DNA from: Rhizophagus sp. LPA8_4_AMF
Lineage: Eukaryota > Glomeromycota > Glomeromycetes > Glomerales > Glomeraceae
DNA length: 23,712 nucleotides
Reading direction: 5' to 3'
Assembly: GCA_021464525.1 (NCBI GenBank)
Contig: JADRCO010000996.1
Span: 1 to 23,712, forward strand
In this document: one piece after another, positions 20,440 through 23,712 of the stretch
Layout: the number at the start of each line of letters is the position of its first letter
Position numbering within the stretch: position 1 is the stretch's first letter
Notes under the pieces: model-generated
Seen by the model: the letters and a program-made list of their open reading frames with translations, nothing else
Told to the model about the DNA's origin: nothing
The model's database searches: none
Position numbers and translations under genes: made by a program

Positions 20440-21109
20440 TTATATATTAAAGTTAATATCGTATTTATTTTAGATTCAAATCTAAAAAAAATCTTGATTG
20501 TTACATTATTTTTTTATTTATTAATCGATTTTTTATAGTTAATGCAATTTCCTAAGAATTTCTAATTCCTCGCACCGTCGATCTTTTAACGGCTATGATA
20601 TACAAACTATAAATAATGGCTAAATTTTGACAGACTTTAGTAAATTTTTAAATTCAAGGAAATGCAATATAATATTTTGATAAGATTTACTTTAGAAGGT
20701 CTCCGCTATTTTCAATAATACTGGAAACCGCATTTAAATGAAATATAATTTATGTCTCAAAGTCCGCGATAGATTAACGAGATTAATCAATTCTTAATAA
20801 AAAAAGTCGAAATCGTCAACTTTTAATTTAGAAGTATTTGTTTGTGGGCGATTGAATTATCTGCCCTTTTAGAATTTCTATATAAGAATTTTCGGTAATA
20901 ATCATCTTCGAATTCATCTTGTCATTTAGAATACTTGAATTCTTCCGAAATTCAACTAGTTTAACAATTTTATAATTTTTTTGTTTTCGTATTAGCGATG
21001 ATATGTATTGACAATCCATAAAAGTGTGAGAAATCAACAGACTGAGATGAATCACGCAAACCGATTTAAAACGAAGTCTAGCCAACAAGTTTTGAACTCG
21101 TTCAATATT
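20440..21109 (-). pseudogene. decayed F-box family gene, C-terminal part (psi-C)
   Basis: Counterpart of psi-B in the second unit. On the minus strand a frame near 21010-21088 reads LARLRFKSVCVIHLSLLIS then FMDCQYIS, the worn equivalent of RFESL.EL.CDTSID and YFYGLAR.CQYI. It then breaks up through many stops and shifts to the IIENSGG-like part near 20705-20730 and a C-terminus ending in NFNI before TAA at 20440-20442. The F-box half is absent. psi-B and psi-C share the same missing parts and most of the same damage, so decay began before the unit was duplicated. Confidence 0.8.
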
Positions 21110-21499
21110 GTCCCGTTTGATATTTTTTTTTTTAATTAAAAAAAAAACTAAGTTTCATAGGTTTGAAATTAATTTTATACTTTTTTATTTAAACAAAAAG
21201 AACTTTTTTTACATGATATGTATGATGATTATTATTAATCAGCCGTACATATAAAATTGGATAGTAAGGATGAAGTGAGAAGTTACTATTGCCTAATAAA
21301 CCCAGTTAACCCACAACTATAACTCATTTTTAACGTTATAAAACTTATAATAATTTCTAATAATAAAATATATTTCCTAGATTTTTACTATATAAAGTTA
21401 TAATATTCATGGAATCATGACATTAATTTTTGATAATATGAAACAACAAACAATTTTATTTTAAATGCTAACATATTAACAAATGTGGTAATATAGTAT
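21110..21499. other. AT-rich intergenic region between psi-C and F3
   Basis: No coding frame. Contains another T-rich/A-rich tract near 21123-21147 and the 3' flank of F3. Confidence 0.5.
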
Positions 21500-22978
21500 T
21501 CATATCTTAAAGTCCATATCTCCTACATTCATTGAAGATTCATGTCTAAAACTTATAATTATTCCGTCATTTTTATATTTATTAATCAATTTTACATAAT
21601 TTTCTCCTTCATAAAGAGAATCGGATGTAAGTATGGAAAGTGGACGACCTTTCCAATTTCCTAAGAATTCTTCCAAGACTTCCAAAGAGAATTTAATATG
21701 ATCAAAAAATCTAATTTCTTTTAAATTAGTTGGTGCTGATTTAATTAATGTATTTAATACTTCTTTCCCATTTTCTAAATTTGTTTCATCAGTTTCTACC
21801 TCATCCATGATACATATAATTAATAATAATGACTTTAAATTTTGACAAACTTTTAGTAATTTTTCAAATTCACTAAAATGCTGCTGTGACGATGAAAATA
21901 CAAGAGACAAATATTCAATTGAAGGACAATTTTCATGAATTTTACGAATAAGAATGAGAGAGTATTCATTAAAGTTTTTGTAATATTCATAATAATAATA
22001 TTCACATGGGTCTATTGTAATTTTCTTTATATGTCCTCCGCTATTTTCAATTATAATTGAATTTGCTTTTAAACAATAATATCCTATTCTAAAGACCTCA
22101 AGATCACGATAAACACACTTTTTTGATTGTTCCTCACTGAAAGCTTCAAAACTAGTTATCAATGTTTTTAGTTTATGCAGTTTTGGGAGTACTTTTTGCA
22201 ATGTGCGATCTAAATAATCTAAATATATTTCTAAATGATCGATAGTATCAGCGATTTTTTCTAATGCAAGAAGAATTTCTTTGTAAGGATCTATTTTAGA
22301 AATAAAACCGTCAAATTCATCCACCCATTCAAAATACTTTAAATTTTTTTGAACTTCAATTAATTTAACAATTCCAAGGTTAGCTTTGTTTTTATTATTA
22401 ACAATGATAAGTTTCTGTATATGTTGACAAATACGTGCTAATCCATAAAAGTATGAAATGTCAATAGATGTATCACATTTTAATTCATAAAGTGATTCGA
22501 AACGAAGCTTAGCTTCTGGAAAATAAAATATTTGATACTCAAGTGATCTCATATCCAAATACTTCAATTCCGAACATTTTTTCATAACGAGACCATAAAA
22601 TTCTTGTTGTAAAAACAATCGATGGTTTGCTGAAGAAGATCCAATAGAAATTATAGAATTTATAATATTTACATTAATGCTTCTACAGAAAGATAAATAA
22701 TCAAACAAAAGTGATTGACATGAAACTGACAATAATTGAATTCCTAGTCTTGTTAAAAATTCTTTAATATCATTAGATAAATAAGAAGCAATAATTGTAA
22801 ATAAATAATTTTTATTATAATAATTAATACCATGGTAGTTCCAAGGATTCCTCCATAAAATTGGAATCACAGTTTCACACCAAAGTCTATTAACCATTAG
22901 ACATGAAAAGAGGGATTTTGAATCGTTTTGTAATTCTTTAAATAATAAGAAAAGAATATCTTTATTGAGTTTAGACAT
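21500..22978 (-). CDS. F-box-like protein with LRR-like C-terminal region (F3)
   Basis: Intronless, 492 codons, starting at MSKLNKDILFLLFKEL. F-box-like segment at about residues 1-45 with LFSCLMVNRLWCETVIP and ILWRNPW. The remainder is homologous to F1 and F2 but clearly more diverged: EWVDEFDGFISKIDPY replaces the EWRDD..LYVPG loop, there is a Tyr-rich insertion near YYYYEYYKNFNEYS, and EW.G changes to NWKG. It ends in DMDFKI. Conservation is strongest in the F-box and in YFYGLAR.CQ.IQKLII, weakest in the C-terminal repeats, as expected if those contact targets. Predicted SCF adaptor; target unknown. Confidence 0.9.
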   Translation of the reverse strand: MSKLNKDILFLLFKELQNDSKSLFSCLMVNRLWCETVIPILWRNPWNYHGINYYNKNYLFTIIASYLSNDIKEFLTRLGIQLLSVSCQSLLFDYLSFCRSINVNIINSIISIGSSSANHRLFLQQEFYGLVMKKCSELKYLDMRSLEYQIFYFPEAKLRFESLYELKCDTSIDISYFYGLARICQHIQKLIIVNNKNKANLGIVKLIEVQKNLKYFEWVDEFDGFISKIDPYKEILLALEKIADTIDHLEIYLDYLDRTLQKVLPKLHKLKTLITSFEAFSEEQSKKCVYRDLEVFRIGYYCLKANSIIIENSGGHIKKITIDPCEYYYYEYYKNFNEYSLILIRKIHENCPSIEYLSLVFSSSQQHFSEFEKLLKVCQNLKSLLLIICIMDEVETDETNLENGKEVLNTLIKSAPTNLKEIRFFDHIKFSLEVLEEFLGNWKGRPLSILTSDSLYEGENYVKLINKYKNDGIIISFRHESSMNVGDMDFKI

Positions 22979-23122
22979 TCTCTAATTCAAAAATAATAAA
23001 GTTTAATGAATATCTTATAATTGGAATAAGACAATTTCAATACTAATTTTATATGGTACTGGAAAATGAGATATTTTATATAATTTTTTTTTTTTTTTTA
23101 AAGAGAATAAAACTTAAATTGA

Positions 23123-23197
23123 AACTATCATTAATTTATATAATAAACAACGGAAATAAACTCCGGTCAAATTAGATTATTTTGTGTGACCATAATG
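23123..23197 (-). promoter_or_regulatory. conserved upstream block of F3
   Basis: AACTATCATTAATTTATATAATAAACAACGG, then GTCAAATTAGATTATT and GTGTGACCATAATG. The last part matches the GCGACCATAATG motif upstream of F1 and F2, and the whole block matches psi-A. It lies about 145-220 bases before the start codon. Confidence 0.5.
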
Positions 23198-23230
23198 TTG
23201 ATCGAATAATGTTAAACAACATTATTTATG

Positions 23231-23325
23231 ACCTGCCGTTCTTGATCAAAAGTCCTGGCAGATTTATCCCAAATTTTACCACGGGTAAATCTGGTGTTTA
23301 ATCCCAGATCGACTTCACCGGCAAT
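23231..23325. repeat. nested inverted repeats, possible small MITE
   Basis: AGATTTATCCC at 23260-23270 pairs with GGGTAAATCT at about 23283-23292, allowing one bulge. Outer strings TGCCG...GATC near 23234 and GATC...CGGCA near 23307-23323 pair more loosely. The segment is richer in G and C than all its surroundings and has no coding frame. A short foldback element is the simplest reading, but a structured regulatory site is possible. Confidence 0.4.
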
Positions 23326-23646
23326 TATATCAACTATTTATTCACGACAATATTATATTAAAAATTTATAATGAAAATTAATGAAAATAACTATGGTTCT
23401 ATATTTTTTTATTTATTATTTTAATTTATTAAGTAATTTAATTTTTATGTATTTTTTTTAAAATATTTAATTAATAGTTTATATTCATAGAAGTTACTTT
23501 AATACTACATTATTGCATATACTATTTATTTATTATATTAAAAGATTTATAAAAATAATATGCAAATAATTTTAAAAATTATAAATTTTATAAATTATAA
23601 TTTGTATTATAATTTTTTTTTAATATTTAATTAATGTATTTTATAT
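23326..23646. other. extremely AT-rich spacer
   Basis: Almost pure A and T with no coding frame. Holds the 3' flank of the partial gene at the right edge. Confidence 0.6.
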
Positions 23647-23712
23647 TTATCGGTTACTAATCCATTTTTCGTAATGTTCCGCCACCAAATTCTTAATTGC
23701 CAATCGATCTTC
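23647..23712 (-). CDS. 3' end of an unidentified gene (partial)
   Basis: From the window edge the minus strand reads EDRLAIKNLVAEHYEKWIS, NR and a TAA stop (23647-23649), 21 codons without interruption. The segment is richer in G and C than the spacer beside it, and its composition is protein-like. Too short to assign a family; it does not match the C-terminus of the F-box genes. The rest of the gene would lie beyond 23712. Confidence 0.4.
   Translation of the reverse strand, partial: EDRLAIKNLVAEHYEKWISNR

Noticed and set aside
14795..22978. Array read as one multi-exon gene instead of separate genes and pseudogenes
   Set aside because: Each intact copy has its own start, F-box and stop, and the material between them repeats the same domains with stops and frameshifts.
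1..23712. tRNA, rRNA and CRISPR arrays
   Set aside because: I saw no T-loop signature such as GGTTCGAATCC with a matching cloverleaf, no rRNA core sequence, and no regularly spaced identical repeats.

Overview
The window looks like nuclear DNA of an arbuscular mycorrhizal fungus, most likely Rhizophagus or a close relative. The basis is very AT-rich sequence, housekeeping genes cut by many short GT-AG introns, and a tandem family of F-box-like proteins with the MSKLN..D/W..LWRNPW signature that I associate with the large F-box expansion of this group. The species is inferred; no marker gene settles it.

Left part (973-11255). Three intron-containing genes can be assembled with every reading frame carried across each splice. 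On the minus strand is a complete 31-exon ELP1/IKI3, the scaffold subunit of Elongator (about 1315 codons). Head to head with it, sharing a 253-base intergenic region, is a 5-exon MTD1-type NAD-dependent methylenetetrahydrofolate dehydrogenase (about 317 codons). Next, on the plus strand, is a 3-exon gene for a 489-residue protein. Its C-terminus is recognisably a NADAR (YbiA/DUF1768-like) domain that has lost key residues. Its middle part resembles a NYN/PIN-like alpha/beta domain that also seems to have lost acidic residues. This possible double pseudo-enzyme fusion is the least expected gene here.

Middle part (11256-14794). There is no convincing intact gene. It holds an inverted repeat, a degenerate hAT-type MITE (12431-12664), and short decayed coding fragments in both orientations.

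Right part (14795-23712). This is an F-box birth-and-death array on the minus strand: three intact intronless genes of 492-497 codons (F1, F2, F3) with three decayed relatives between them (psi-A, psi-B, psi-C). F1+psi-B and F2+psi-C look like two copies of one duplicated two-gene unit about 3.8-3.9 kb long. psi-A is related to F3 in its upstream DNA. It has lost its ATG and has two conserved Trp codons turned into stops. Compared with the F3 upstream region, the psi-A upstream region carries an extra ~263-base inverted-repeat segment, probably a MITE. A conserved block ending in a GCGACCATAATG-like motif lies upstream of each intact gene. The last 66 bases hold the 3' end of a further minus-strand gene.
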